Shown: positions 48,315 through 58,119, numbered from the stretch's first letter. The stretch is 64,000 nucleotides of DNA from an uncultured Bacteroidota bacterium (GCA_913055635.1 CAJXLK010000007.1:51846-115845); one strand, 5' to 3'. Notes: generated by a model from the sequence alone, not told the origin. Numbers and translations are program-made.

Positions 48315-49133
48315 ATGAGCACCACACAACATTACAGCAAAGCATTGACCATAGCGGGCTCCGACAGCGGCGGGGGGGCAGGCATACAGGCCGATCTGAA
48401 GTCTTTTTCTGCCAACGGCGTTTATGGCATGTCGGCCATAACGGCGATAACGGCCCAGAACACCAAAGGGGTTCAGGCAATCCACCCGGTGCCGGTTGAT
48501 ATCATCCAGAAGCAGATTGCCTCGGTGATGGAAGACATTGGCGCCGATGCCGTGAAAACGGGCATGTTGCATTCATCCGAAGTGATTCATGCCATCCGCG
48601 CAAGGCTGGATCATTACCGGCCGCCTTACCTGGTGGTTGACCCGGTGATGGTGGCCACTTCCGGTGACAAGCTGCTGGAAGACGAAGCCATTGAGACCAT
48701 GATCCACGTGATGCTGCCACAGGCCACCCTGATCACCCCCAACCTACCGGAAGCCGAAGTCATCCTGGGCCGTAAGCTAGAAACCCCACAGCAGACCCAG
48801 CAGGCCGCCAGGGACCTGGCAAAAACCGGTGCCCGGGGCATCCTCCTGAAGTCAGGCCACTCCAAAGGCAATGAAGTCACCGACCTGCTCTACCTCCCGG
48901 AAAGCGACAGGATGGTGGAACTGCCCAAAAAACGGATCCACACCCAAAACACCCATGGCACTGGCTGCACACTGGCTTCTGCCATCGCTGCCTGGCTGGC
49001 CAGGGGCCTTTCCCTGGAACAGGCCTCCCGCAAAGGACTGGACTATACCCATTACGCCCTCCAGCAAGGCGCCAACTATCACCTGGGCCAGGGCAACGGG
49101 CCCGTACACCATTTCTACCAATTCTGGAGCTGA
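48315..49133 (+). CDS. thiD: Hydroxymethylpyrimidine (phosphate) kinase
   Basis: The protein has 272 residues. It phosphorylates HMP and HMP-phosphate. ALTIAGSDSGGGAGIQADLK, NGVYGMSAITAITAQNT, VVDPVMVATSGDKLL and the anion-hole NTHGTGCTLASAI are all present. It is preceded by a repeat field, so it may be transcribed on its own or with thiL. Confidence 0.96.
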   Translation: MSTTQHYSKALTIAGSDSGGGAGIQADLKSFSANGVYGMSAITAITAQNTKGVQAIHPVPVDIIQKQIASVMEDIGADAVKTGMLHSSEVIHAIRARLDHYRPPYLVVDPVMVATSGDKLLEDEAIETMIHVMLPQATLITPNLPEAEVILGRKLETPQQTQQAARDLAKTGARGILLKSGHSKGNEVTDLLYLPESDRMVELPKKRIHTQNTHGTGCTLASAIAAWLARGLSLEQASRKGLDYTHYALQQGANYHLGQGNGPVHHFYQFWS

Positions 49134-49402
49134 TAGGCGCCCCGGGGTCGATAAACAAAGTCAAATGCACCACGTCCAATACACACTGATCAACCTACAA
49201 GGCAAACCAAGGGATGGCCCTTTTTGAGAATCATTTCATGGCCATCCCTTTCATATAATGGCCCCAACCCATTCGACATTTCCCGGCCCCCTGCCCGGAC
49301 CCTTCACAACCAACAGGAACGATTGTTCAACACAAATCAATCACATAAAAAGAAACCATTCATCACAGCAAGCCATAGCACAAACCCATAAAAAAGCCGA
49401 TC

Positions 49403-50047
49403 ATGGAATATCTCAACGAATTGGAACAAGCGGTCAAACCCATTTATCAACAAATCATCGAGCACCCATTCAACCAGGAGCTGGCAGCCGGGACCCTTTC
49501 GGAAGACCGCTTCCGGTTTTATGTCAGCCAGGATGTTCATTACATTGGCGAATACTCCAGGGCCCTGGCTGCACTGGCCGCCAAAGCACCAGATCATAGT
49601 CTGCTGCTGGAGTTCATTGCTTTCGCCAAAGAAGGCCTGGAGATTGAACGGGAGCTGCACCAACAGTTCATCGAGCAGTTCCGGATACAGCAAGCCCAAA
49701 ACATTGCCCTTTCCACTGAAGCGTATGCCAATTTCCTGCTGACAACGGCTGCCTATAAAAGTTTCCCCGAAGCCCTGGCAGCACTGCTTCCCTGTTTCTC
49801 CCTTTACAACCAGGTGGCCGTGCACATCTACCGGATCGCTCAACAGCCCAACAAATACCAAAGATGGATCGACACCTATTCGGGAGCCGAATTCGACCAG
49901 ACCACCCGGCGCCTGCAGGAGCTGCTCCAGGAGCTGGCCGGAGAAAACACCCCAGCCACCCGCGAAAGCATGAAAAACCTGTTCATCCGCTCAGCCCAAT
50001 ATGAATGGTTCTTCTGGGACAGCGCCTACCACTTGAGGTACTGGTGA
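49403..50047 (+). CDS. tenA: TenA-family aminopyrimidine aminohydrolase (thiaminase II)
   Basis: The protein has 214 residues. TenA frees HMP from degraded thiamine, thus feeding ThiD. The catalytic Cys is Cys131 in LLPCFSLYNQV. HPFNQELAAGTLSEDRFRFYVSQD and the C-terminal YEWFFWDSAY are conserved. Its presence, with thiM and thiD and no thiC or thiG in the window, fits thiamine salvage. Confidence 0.94.
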   Translation: MEYLNELEQAVKPIYQQIIEHPFNQELAAGTLSEDRFRFYVSQDVHYIGEYSRALAALAAKAPDHSLLLEFIAFAKEGLEIERELHQQFIEQFRIQQAQNIALSTEAYANFLLTTAAYKSFPEALAALLPCFSLYNQVAVHIYRIAQQPNKYQRWIDTYSGAEFDQTTRRLQELLQELAGENTPATRESMKNLFIRSAQYEWFFWDSAYHLRYW

Positions 50048-50128
50048 AACCCATACAGGCCTGCGGGGTATAACGACTGCTTTACCCCGGTAACCGACTG
50101 CTTTACACTTCCCTAAAAAAGCTTAATT

Positions 50129-50160
50129 ATTGGTAAATAAGAATAATTTTACTAATTTTG
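50129..50160 (+). promoter_or_regulatory. Promoter before the glycogen-synthase-like gene
   Basis: The -7 element TAATTTTG (50153-50160) matches TAnnTTTG; ATTG at 50129-50132 is near the TTTG -33 element with a 20-base spacer. The start codon is 34 bases downstream. Confidence 0.65.
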
Positions 50161-50193
50161 CGGGAGCTTTTTCTTTAACCAATCTGACGACTG

Positions 50194-51006
50194 ATGGAAA
50201 AAACCAAGGTACTTTTCATATCGCAGGAAATAACACCCTACCTTCCTGAAACACAAATGTCCCGCACAGGACGTTACCTCCCCCAGGGCATTCAGGAAAA
50301 AGGCAAAGAGATCAGAACTTTCATGCCCAAATACGGAAGCATCAACGAGAGAAGAAACCAGCTCCACGAAGTGATCCGCCTCTCCGGCATGAACCTGATC
50401 ATTGATGATACCGACCGCCCCCTGATCATCAAGGTGGCTTCCATCCAATCGGCCCGCATGCAGGTTTATTTCATCGACAATGAGGACTATTTTCACCGGA
50501 AATACACATTACAGGACGAAAACGGCGAATTCTTCTCCGACAACGACGAACGCGCCATCTTTTTTGCCCGGGGCGTGCTCGAGACGGTTAAAAAATTGCG
50601 CTGGACCCCCGATATTGTACATTGCCACGGGTGGTTCACCTCGCTGGTACCCCTCTACCTGAAAAAGTCCTACAACGAAGATCCCCTCTATGCCAATTCC
50701 AAAGTGGTTTATTCCGTCTACAATGATGAGTTCGACAAACCCCTGCGCAAAGAGTTCAAAGACAAACTTAAAATAGAAGGCATCACCAATAAGGACCTGA
50801 AAAAAATCAAAGACAATCCCGATTACGTGAACCTCAGCAAACTGGCCATCGATCATTCCGATGCCGTGATCAAAGGCAGTGAAACGATTCACCCCGATCT
50901 GGATAGCTACATCAATCAAATCAAAAAGCCCAGCTTAGACTATCAACCAGAAGATCAGTACATTGAAGCCTACTCCAATTTTTACGACCAAATCATAAGC
51001 GAATAA
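50194..51006 (+). CDS. Short glycogen/starch synthase-like protein (GT5 N-terminal domain only)
   Basis: The protein has 270 residues. It keeps only the N-terminal Rossmann domain of glycogen synthase (usual length about 480): VLFISQEITPYLPET, then FFARGVLETVKKLRWTPDIVHCHGWFTSLVPLYL. The ADP-glucose loop KTGGL is changed to SRTGRYL, and the C-terminal donor domain is missing. It is unlikely to make glycogen. The same short form next to a DUF4270 gene is common in Bacteroidetes; its role is unknown. Confidence 0.82.
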   Translation: MEKTKVLFISQEITPYLPETQMSRTGRYLPQGIQEKGKEIRTFMPKYGSINERRNQLHEVIRLSGMNLIIDDTDRPLIIKVASIQSARMQVYFIDNEDYFHRKYTLQDENGEFFSDNDERAIFFARGVLETVKKLRWTPDIVHCHGWFTSLVPLYLKKSYNEDPLYANSKVVYSVYNDEFDKPLRKEFKDKLKIEGITNKDLKKIKDNPDYVNLSKLAIDHSDAVIKGSETIHPDLDSYINQIKKPSLDYQPEDQYIEAYSNFYDQIISE

Positions 51007-51049
51007 TTTTATGGATCTATCACCCAGAGAATTTGTGAAGAGAAGGAAC

Positions 51050-52342
51050 ATGAAGCCTACCCTTAGGTTAACCTTCGCCCTGATGATCATATTTGCAGGG
51101 TTCAACAGGTGTGAGAAAGGCCCGGATGAGATTGGCCAGAAAATCATGCACCCCGACGACAGTGTGGCAGCCAAATACGATACCACGTTTGAAATGAAGA
51201 CCCAGCTGGTTCGAACCGATTCATTTTCAACGCTTTATCATTTTTTCGATCAGCGCAGCTTCATCAACAGCTACTCCGATTTGTTGATCGGCGGGTTTGA
51301 AGGGCCTCATTTCGGGAAGTTTAAAGCCAGTTTCATCTCTCAGATCAACAAGAGCGACTCGATCAATTTTGCCGGCGACACGTTGGTGGCAGTGGGGGCC
51401 GACCTGTATTTCAAGGTGAAGGAACGCTACGGCCAGGTATCCAACGCCGAGTTCAACATTTACAAGATAAACACGGACCTGACGATCAACAACCCCTATT
51501 ACAGCACCACCGATCCGGGGGCATTTTACTCGGAGCAGGACCTTATATCGGAGTCAGCTGAGATCCTGGGCGATTCATTGATCAAGATCACCCTGACCCA
51601 GGAGTTTGCCGAATTCCTGGCCTCAGCCGACGACACCACCATGGCCAGTCAAAGCGACTTCAGGGCTTTCTTCCCCGGTATATATGCTGAAATGGAATAT
51701 CAGGACCAGGGCTTTCTCAACAAGATTGCCCTGACCAACGACACCACGAAGATGGAGCTGGCCTACAAGAAGGAGGGCTCATCGGAGGAACCCGACACCC
51801 TGGAGTATCCCATTGCCTCCTCCTCCATCCGCTTCAACACCTATGATCACAATTACGAGGCAGCCACTGATCCCGACATCAATGTGAACCAGTTCCTGAA
51901 AAACGACACGGCTGTAAGCGACAGCATCCTGCTGGTCGACGGGCTGGCCGGGACCCGGGTCAAATTTTCCATTCCCGGGGAAGTTCGGGAAAAGTTCCAA
52001 AAAGACAGCAATTTCCTGGCACGGGCGGAAGTTCAGTTAAGTCCGTACAGGCAGTACAAGGATTTCCTGTTCCCGCAGGAGGTGGGCATGTATACTTACA
52101 CCAACGACACGAACTACGTGAACATTTCCAACAACACTTTCTTTGACGGGTCTTACCGCAAGGATCCCAATTATTACAGCTGCAACATCACCAGTTATAT
52201 CCAGGCTTACATCAACGGGGATGTCGGCAATGAATTTTACCTGCATACCAAAAACTATCAGACCGAACCCGGTCACCTGATCCTTCGTGGAACCGGGAAA
52301 AAAACAGCCGTGAGGCTTCGAATAAGATACTATAAACCTTAA
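51050..52342 (+). CDS. DUF4270 family exported lipoprotein
   Basis: The protein has 430 residues from the ATG at 51050, which has a good upstream AGGAA. A signal segment (PTLRLTFALMIIFAGFNRC) ends in a Cys, so it is a likely lipoprotein. The rest is beta-rich with many Asp/Asn and FDQRSFINSYSDLLIGGFEGPHFG, as in DUF4270. The family function is not known. It lies between the GT5-like gene and glmS. Confidence 0.85.
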   Translation: MKPTLRLTFALMIIFAGFNRCEKGPDEIGQKIMHPDDSVAAKYDTTFEMKTQLVRTDSFSTLYHFFDQRSFINSYSDLLIGGFEGPHFGKFKASFISQINKSDSINFAGDTLVAVGADLYFKVKERYGQVSNAEFNIYKINTDLTINNPYYSTTDPGAFYSEQDLISESAEILGDSLIKITLTQEFAEFLASADDTTMASQSDFRAFFPGIYAEMEYQDQGFLNKIALTNDTTKMELAYKKEGSSEEPDTLEYPIASSSIRFNTYDHNYEAATDPDINVNQFLKNDTAVSDSILLVDGLAGTRVKFSIPGEVREKFQKDSNFLARAEVQLSPYRQYKDFLFPQEVGMYTYTNDTNYVNISNNTFFDGSYRKDPNYYSCNITSYIQAYINGDVGNEFYLHTKNYQTEPGHLILRGTGKKTAVRLRIRYYKP

Positions 52343-52347
52343 TTGCT

Positions 52348-54189
52348 ATGTGCGGAATAGTCGGTTATATTGGCAACAAAGAAGCTTATCCCATTTTGAT
52401 CAACGGGCTAAAGCGTCTTGAGTACCGTGGATATGACTCTGCGGGGGTTTCCCTGCTGGAGGGGGAAAACAACATATCCATCATCAAGAAAAAGGGCAAA
52501 GTAGGTGATCTCGATGAGTATGCCCGTCAGTTCAACACTTCGGGCAACATCGGCATAGGCCACACCCGCTGGGCAACCCATGGTGAGCCCAATGACATCA
52601 ATGCCCACCCCCATACCAGCATGAGTGGGCATTTCACACTCATCCACAACGGCATCATCGAGAATTACGGCCGGTTGAAAAAGCGGCTGGAAGACCGCGG
52701 ATACATCTTCAAGACCGAGACCGATACCGAGGTACTGGCCAACCTGATGGAATACATCTACCTGAAAGGCCAGGTATCTGCAGAGATAGCCGTGCGCCTT
52801 GCCCTGCACAAAGCCATTGGCGCCTATGGCCTGGCCATCCTTTGCAAGGATGAACCCGACAAGATGATAGCAGCCCGCCGCGGCAGCCCCCTGGTGATCG
52901 GGGTGGGTGAAAATGAATATTTCCTGGCCTCCGATGCCACCCCCATTGTCGAGCACACCAAAAGCGTTATCTACCTCAACGACAATGACGTGGCCATTCT
53001 CGGGCGGGATGAACTGGTGCTGAAAACCATCAAGAACGATAAGCTGACCCCCAAAGTTCAAAAGCTGGACATGGAGATCGGCGACATCGAAAAGAACGGT
53101 TATCCCCATTTCATGCTCAAGGAGATCTTTGAGCAGCCCCGCTCCATCAAAGATACTTTCCGCGGAAGGATATCGGCCGAGCGCGACAAGATCTCGCTGG
53201 GGGGGCTCCATACGGTCTTGCCGGCCCTGGAAAAAGCCAAACGCATCATCATCCTCGGATGCGGCACCTCCTGGCATGCCGGGCTGATCGGCGAATACCT
53301 GATTGAAGACCTGGCCCGCATCCCGGTGGAAGTCGAATACGCCTCGGAGTTCCGTTACCGCAACCCCATCATCAACAGCGACGATGTGGTGATCACCATC
53401 AGCCAGAGCGGAGAGACGGCCGACTCGCTGGCTGCCATCCAGCAGGCCAAAGAAGCCGGCGCCACGGTTCTGGGTATATGTAATGTGGTGGGCTCAAGCA
53501 TTCCGCGCGAAACAGATGCCGGGGTCTATACCCACGCCGGCCCCGAAATAGGGGTGGCTTCCACCAAAGCCTTTACCGCCCAGGTTACAGTACTGGCCAT
53601 GATGGCCATCATGTTGGGCAAAAAACGCGGCCAGCTGGATGATCAGACCTACCAAAAGCTGATCCAGGAGCTCTCGGATGTGCCCGGGAAGATTGAAAAC
53701 ATGCTTCAGTACAACGAGGAATTTGAAAAGCTGGCCGGGCTCTATAAAGACGCCACCAATTTCCTTTACCTGGGCCGCGGTTATTCATTCCCTGTGGCGC
53801 TGGAAGGGGCCCTCAAACTCAAGGAAATCTCTTACATTCACGCTGAAGGTTATCCGGCGGCCGAAATGAAGCACGGACCCATCGCCCTGATTGACGAAAA
53901 CATGCCGGTGGTGGTCATTGCCCTGCAGGATAAATCATACGACAAGATCGTCAGCAACATCCAGGAGATCAAAGCCCGCAAAGGCAAAGTCATTGCCCTG
54001 GTCACCGAAGGCGACACCACCATCAAGGAGATGGCCGACCATGTGCTGGAAGTTCCTCCCACACTGGAATCATTGGCCTCCCTGCTTACAGTGATCCCCC
54101 TGCAGCTGCTCTCCTATCATATCGCAGTTCTCAGAGGCTGTAGCGTAGATCAACCCCGCAACCTGGCCAAAAGCGTGACGGTTGAGTGA
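52348..54189 (+). CDS. glmS: Glutamine-fructose-6-phosphate aminotransferase
   Basis: The protein has 613 residues. It makes glucosamine 6-phosphate for cell-wall and LPS synthesis. Cys2 in MCGIVGYIG is the glutaminase nucleophile. Two SIS domains follow, with CGTSWHAGLIGEYLIE, SQSGETADSLAAI and the C-terminal DQPRNLAKSVTVE. It starts 5 bases after the DUF4270 stop. No glmS ribozyme is seen. Confidence 0.97.
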   Translation: MCGIVGYIGNKEAYPILINGLKRLEYRGYDSAGVSLLEGENNISIIKKKGKVGDLDEYARQFNTSGNIGIGHTRWATHGEPNDINAHPHTSMSGHFTLIHNGIIENYGRLKKRLEDRGYIFKTETDTEVLANLMEYIYLKGQVSAEIAVRLALHKAIGAYGLAILCKDEPDKMIAARRGSPLVIGVGENEYFLASDATPIVEHTKSVIYLNDNDVAILGRDELVLKTIKNDKLTPKVQKLDMEIGDIEKNGYPHFMLKEIFEQPRSIKDTFRGRISAERDKISLGGLHTVLPALEKAKRIIILGCGTSWHAGLIGEYLIEDLARIPVEVEYASEFRYRNPIINSDDVVITISQSGETADSLAAIQQAKEAGATVLGICNVVGSSIPRETDAGVYTHAGPEIGVASTKAFTAQVTVLAMMAIMLGKKRGQLDDQTYQKLIQELSDVPGKIENMLQYNEEFEKLAGLYKDATNFLYLGRGYSFPVALEGALKLKEISYIHAEGYPAAEMKHGPIALIDENMPVVVIALQDKSYDKIVSNIQEIKARKGKVIALVTEGDTTIKEMADHVLEVPPTLESLASLLTVIPLQLLSYHIAVLRGCSVDQPRNLAKSVTVE

Positions 54190-54299
54190 GGAAATGAGAC
54201 AATAAGTGAATGAGACAATGAGGAAGAAAGGATAAAATGAGTGAATGAGACAATCATGAAGAGATGAGTGAATGATTGAATGGAAGAACAAAAGATAAC
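54190..54299. repeat. Degenerate repeat after glmS
   Basis: Several copies of a gtgaatgagacaat-like unit (for example at 54207 and 54241) fill the gap after the glmS stop. No gene is seen. Confidence 0.55.
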
Positions 54300-54300
54300 A

Positions 54301-54340
54301 AAAAGCGCTAAGGGACCGGCTTCCGCTTAGCGCTTTTTTA
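54301..54340. terminator. Two-way terminator between glmS and rfbB
   Basis: A long stem AAAAAGCGCTAAG / CTTAGCGCTTTTT has T runs on both strands (five to six bases each). It can end glmS and the converging rfbB transcript. Its arms share the gctaag/cttagc core with the dispersed palindrome. Confidence 0.88.
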
Positions 54341-54369
54341 TTTAATCATTTACGCATTTAATCATTTCT

Positions 54370-55425
54370 TCATCTTTCCACGTACTGCCTCCGGTAATAC
54401 TCTTCATACTCGCCGGTTAAGACATGATTGAGCCATTCCTGGTTTTCCAGGTACCAGTCAACCGTTTTCTCCAGGCCCTGGCTGAAGGTCACCTGCTGGC
54501 GCCAACCCAGTTCATCTTTAAGTTTGGAGCAGTCGATGGCATAACGCAGGTCGTGGCCGGCACGGTCCTTGACAAAGGAGATCAGTTGGGCCGATTCGCC
54601 CTGTTTGCGACCCAGCTTACGGTCCATGATCTCGCAGAGCTTGCGGATCAGATCGATGTTGCGCCACTCGTTGTCGCCGCCGATGTTGTAGGTATGGCCG
54701 ATGCGTCCCTGATGGTAGATCAGGTCGATGGCCTGGGCATGATCCTCCACATAGAGCCAGTCACGCACATTTTCGCCTTTGCCGTAAACCGGCAGGGCGC
54801 GGTTATTTTTGATGTTGTTGATAAAAAGCGGAATCAGCTTTTCGGGGAACTGGTTAGGCCCGTAATTGTTGGAGCAATTGGAGATGACCATTGGCAACTG
54901 ATAGGTGTTGTAATAAGCCCGGACCAGGTGGTCTGAGCTGGCTTTCGAAGCCGAATAAGGACTGCGCGGATCGTAGGGGGTGTCTTCGGTGAAATAGCCG
55001 CCTTCTTCCAGCGATCCATAGACCTCATCGGTAGAGATGTGGTAGAAGAGCTTGCCCTCAAAATTTCCTTCCCAATGGCTGCGTGCCACATTCAGCAGGT
55101 TGGCCGTGCCCATCACATTGGTCTTGATGAACTCGTTGGGATCGGAGATGGAGCGGTCAACGTGTGATTCAGCCGCCAGGTGAATGACCCCGTCAAACCG
55201 ATACTGTTCAAAGAGCTCCTTCAAAAATGCGGCGTCATAGATGTCGCCCCGTACGAAGTGGTAGTTGGGGGCATCCTCAATATCGGTGAGGTTTTCCAGG
55301 TTGCCGGCATACGTGAGCTTATCGAGGTTAACGATCCGATAGCCGGGGTAGCGGGTGACGAACTGGCGAACGGTATGAGAGCCGATGAAGCCGGCTCCTC
55401 CGGTTATTAAAATGCTTTTGTCCAT
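54370..55425 (-). CDS. rfbB: dTDP-glucose 4,6-dehydratase
   Basis: The protein has 351 residues and is an extended SDR. The NAD loop is ITGGAGFIGSH; HLAAESHVDRSI, STDEVYG and the catalytic Tyr-Lys in YSASKASSDH are typical of RfbB. It makes the 4-keto-6-deoxy sugar used for rhamnose and other surface sugars. No rfbA, C or D is near; galE lies 11 bases upstream in the same unit. Confidence 0.94.
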   Translation of the reverse strand: MDKSILITGGAGFIGSHTVRQFVTRYPGYRIVNLDKLTYAGNLENLTDIEDAPNYHFVRGDIYDAAFLKELFEQYRFDGVIHLAAESHVDRSISDPNEFIKTNVMGTANLLNVARSHWEGNFEGKLFYHISTDEVYGSLEEGGYFTEDTPYDPRSPYSASKASSDHLVRAYYNTYQLPMVISNCSNNYGPNQFPEKLIPLFINNIKNNRALPVYGKGENVRDWLYVEDHAQAIDLIYHQGRIGHTYNIGGDNEWRNIDLIRKLCEIMDRKLGRKQGESAQLISFVKDRAGHDLRYAIDCSKLKDELGWRQQVTFSQGLEKTVDWYLENQEWLNHVLTGEYEEYYRRQYVER

Positions 55426-55436
55426 TTTAGCTTGAT

Positions 55437-56474
55437 TTATTGTGCTTTGATGTTTTTACGGTAGGCTTTTTCCCAATTCCAGGCAGAGAGCAGGGTTTCC
55501 TCCAGGGTTTTATGGGCTTTCCATCCCAGCTCCTGGTTGGCATAGGTGGTGTCGGCATAAACTTTTTCCACATCACCGGGTCTCCGGCCCACGATCTGGT
55601 AGTTGATCTTTTGGCCGGTGGCCTTTTCAAAAGCCTCGATCACTTCGAGGACGGTATGGCCGCGGCCGGTACCAATATTAAAGAACTCGTATCCCTGCCG
55701 GTTGTGGCCATTCATCAGCCTTTCAACGGCCACCACGTGGGCGCGCGAGAGATCCACCACATTGATGTAATCGCGGATCGGGGTGCCGTCGGAGGTATTG
55801 TAATCATTGCCGAAAACCTTCAACTGCTCACGGATGCCCAAAGCGGTCTGGGTGATATAGGGCAGCAGGTTGTTGGGAATCCCCTGGGGGGCTTCCCCGA
55901 TTTGGGCCGAAGGGTGGGCCCCGATGGGATTGAAATACCGAAGGGAGATGCCCCCTAACGGATTGCCCGCTTCAACCGTGTAACGGATCATCTGCTCATT
56001 GATCTGCTTGGTGTTGCCATAAGGCGAACTCGGTTCCTTGACCGGGGCGTTCTCATCCACCGGCAAGGCATCGGGCTGACCATAGACGGTGCAGGAAGAG
56101 GAAAAAACAATGGGCTTAACGCCGTTGCCGATCATGGCTTCCAACAGGTTCAGGGTGGAAACGATGTTGTTGCGGTAGTACATCAGCGGCTTTTCGGCGG
56201 ATTCGCCCACCGCCTTATAGGCGGCAAAATGAATCACAGCGGCAATATCCTTTCGCCCGGCAAAAAAGGCCTCCAGCCTGTCCCGCTCACAAAGATCGAT
56301 CTGATGAAATTCGGGCCGGTAGCCGGTGATGTTTTGAATCCCCTCTAAAACACTGCGGTCCGAATTGTACAGGTTATCTATGATCACTACATCATGACCC
56401 GCGTTGATCAATTCCACTGCGGTATGCGATCCGATGTAGCCGGTTCCTCCGGTAACCAGTATTTTCTTGGCCAT
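55437..56474 (-). CDS. galE: UDP-glucose 4-epimerase
   Basis: The protein has 345 residues. The NAD loop VTGGTGYIGSH, HFAAYKAVGES, FSSSCTVYG and YGNTKQINE mark GalE. It interconverts UDP-glucose and UDP-galactose. It is the first gene of the galE-rfbB unit, and diverges from the HU/SPOR gene. Confidence 0.95.
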   Translation of the reverse strand: MAKKILVTGGTGYIGSHTAVELINAGHDVVIIDNLYNSDRSVLEGIQNITGYRPEFHQIDLCERDRLEAFFAGRKDIAAVIHFAAYKAVGESAEKPLMYYRNNIVSTLNLLEAMIGNGVKPIVFSSSCTVYGQPDALPVDENAPVKEPSSPYGNTKQINEQMIRYTVEAGNPLGGISLRYFNPIGAHPSAQIGEAPQGIPNNLLPYITQTALGIREQLKVFGNDYNTSDGTPIRDYINVVDLSRAHVVAVERLMNGHNRQGYEFFNIGTGRGHTVLEVIEAFEKATGQKINYQIVGRRPGDVEKVYADTTYANQELGWKAHKTLEETLLSAWNWEKAYRKNIKAQ

Positions 56475-56582
56475 AATCGGTAGTTGTTTTAGTTGCTCTT
56501 ATTTCAGGGATTAAAGGTATAATTTTTACGCCAATATTGATTCCAGCGGGAGACAATTTATCCTTAAACCTTTTCCAAAACA

Positions 56583-56611
56583 TTTCAAATACAAAATTTT
56601 ACCTATATTTG
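56583..56611 (+). promoter_or_regulatory. Promoter of the HU/SPOR gene
   Basis: TATATTTG (56604-56611) is a perfect TAnnTTTG -7 element; TTTC at 56583-56586 is a one-mismatch -33 element with a 17-base spacer. It supports the TTG start 27 bases downstream. Confidence 0.65.
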
Positions 56612-56637
56612 CTCAAAGCGCATATAAAATCAGCACC

Positions 56638-58119
56638 TTGGATATTGCCTTCATCATAAGAGATCTTTTAACCCGAAGGGAAGGCCTGGTCATTCCGGGC
56701 CTGGGGAGTTTAATTGCAGAGTTCAGGTCGGCTTCCATTGCCGAAGACCGCAAGGTCATTGAGCCTCCGCGCAAAATTGTGCGTTTTGATCCGGGGGTTA
56801 CTGAAGATGCCGACGAGATACTGGCGGGGGAGATCGCCCAAAGGGAAAACACCGGTATCGAAGAAGCCCGGCAAAAGATCCGCGAGTACGTTGATGCGGT
56901 GCAGGGTGAACTCAATCAGCATGAAAAGGTTGAAATAAAAGATTTCGGCACCTTAAAGAAAGATGTGGAAGGGGTCATACAATTCGAGCAATCCTTAAAG
57001 GCGGAAGACAACCTTGGATTTGAGGAGATCAGTGCCGAACCTTTTGAGCTGGAGGGCGGCTCGGGGAGACCGGGCAAAGGCAAAGCGCGGGAAAAGGATC
57101 AACGGGCATCAGGCTCGGGGGATTCTGTCTTTTCCAGGGAAGGATCAACGGGTGCCGGTGCGGGCGAATCCGGTTCAACGTCCTCCGAATCCAAGGGCAC
57201 ACCTTCAGGGCCCCCTGGTGATCAATCGGCCTCGTCAGCAGGATCGGCCCCTTCAGCAGAATCGACTTCCTCAACAGGATCCACTCCTTCAAAGGAATCG
57301 ACCCGTTCAGGGGAATCCTCTTCTTCAGCCACAGGCCAGCCTGCTTCTGCTGGTTCATCAACATCGCGGGGCGCCACTAGCGGTTCATCCACCAGTCAAG
57401 CCCGCGGGTCAGGTTCAACCAGCCACAAACCGCCCCGTTCAGGACCGGCAGGTACCGGTTCAACGCCGCCCCCTCCCCCACCCAAAAAATCATCCCGCAA
57501 AAAAGCCATCTGGTTTACCCTGTTGGGGATATTCCTTCTGCTGGTGGGCTATGCCGGCTGGTACACCGGCTTCTACGATTATCTCATCCATAAATGGCAG
57601 CAAAGACAGGAAGAGACTGAAAGCCAAAGGGCGCAAAACCGGCAGCAGAACCAGAAAAAAGCCGGGGCGGGTGGTTCCCCCGAAAAACAAAAACCCCAGG
57701 CAAAAGACAAAACCGGTGTTTCGCCCAATAAGCAAAAAGAACAGGCAGAGGCCCGCGCAAATGCCTCACCGGAAAAACAAAAAACATCGCAGCAAAAGCA
57801 AAAAGATGCTCAAATGGACCGGGTGATCGATAAAATGACCGACAAAAAGCGGGCACTGATGTATGAGGAAAAGAAGGACACCAGCACCTATTACCTGGTG
57901 GCCGGCAGTTTCAAACGTCATGAAAACGCACGGGAGTTCCGCCGGCAACTCAAAGACCAGGGTTACCCGGCACAAATCTTGCACCGCGACAACCTGTACC
58001 GGGTAACGGTCAAGACCTATGACAAAAAACAGCAGGCGTTGGTCAAGCTTTATCAAATGCGTGACACCGGTAAGCTGGAATCTATCTGGCTATTAAGTGT
58101 TCCGGAAAAAGATCGGTGA
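56638..58119 (+). CDS. CCDC81-like HU domain and SPOR domain membrane protein
   Basis: The protein has 493 residues. Two HU-like domains (about 1-60 and 65-130) are followed by a Ser/Gly/Pro-rich linker (about 150-280), one membrane segment (about 288-312), a charged coiled linker and a C-terminal SPOR domain (about 417-490) that should bind denuded peptidoglycan at division sites. The start is a TTG; no ATG is available near the domain start. The N-terminal part would be cytoplasmic, the SPOR part periplasmic, so it may link DNA or the cytoplasm with the division septum. Confidence 0.86.
   Translation: MDIAFIIRDLLTRREGLVIPGLGSLIAEFRSASIAEDRKVIEPPRKIVRFDPGVTEDADEILAGEIAQRENTGIEEARQKIREYVDAVQGELNQHEKVEIKDFGTLKKDVEGVIQFEQSLKAEDNLGFEEISAEPFELEGGSGRPGKGKAREKDQRASGSGDSVFSREGSTGAGAGESGSTSSESKGTPSGPPGDQSASSAGSAPSAESTSSTGSTPSKESTRSGESSSSATGQPASAGSSTSRGATSGSSTSQARGSGSTSHKPPRSGPAGTGSTPPPPPPKKSSRKKAIWFTLLGIFLLLVGYAGWYTGFYDYLIHKWQQRQEETESQRAQNRQQNQKKAGAGGSPEKQKPQAKDKTGVSPNKQKEQAEARANASPEKQKTSQQKQKDAQMDRVIDKMTDKKRALMYEEKKDTSTYYLVAGSFKRHENAREFRRQLKDQGYPAQILHRDNLYRVTVKTYDKKQQALVKLYQMRDTGKLESIWLLSVPEKDR

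Noticed and set aside
52318..52348. glmS ribozyme
   Set aside because: Only five bases lie between the DUF4270 stop and the glmS start, too little for the ribozyme.
52408..53277. Minus-strand frame of 289 codons opposite glmS
   Set aside because: It is an antisense shadow of a strongly conserved gene.
54301..54340. Another copy of the dispersed palindrome
   Set aside because: It shares the gctaag core, but has long arms, an unpaired middle and T runs, as in a normal two-way terminator.
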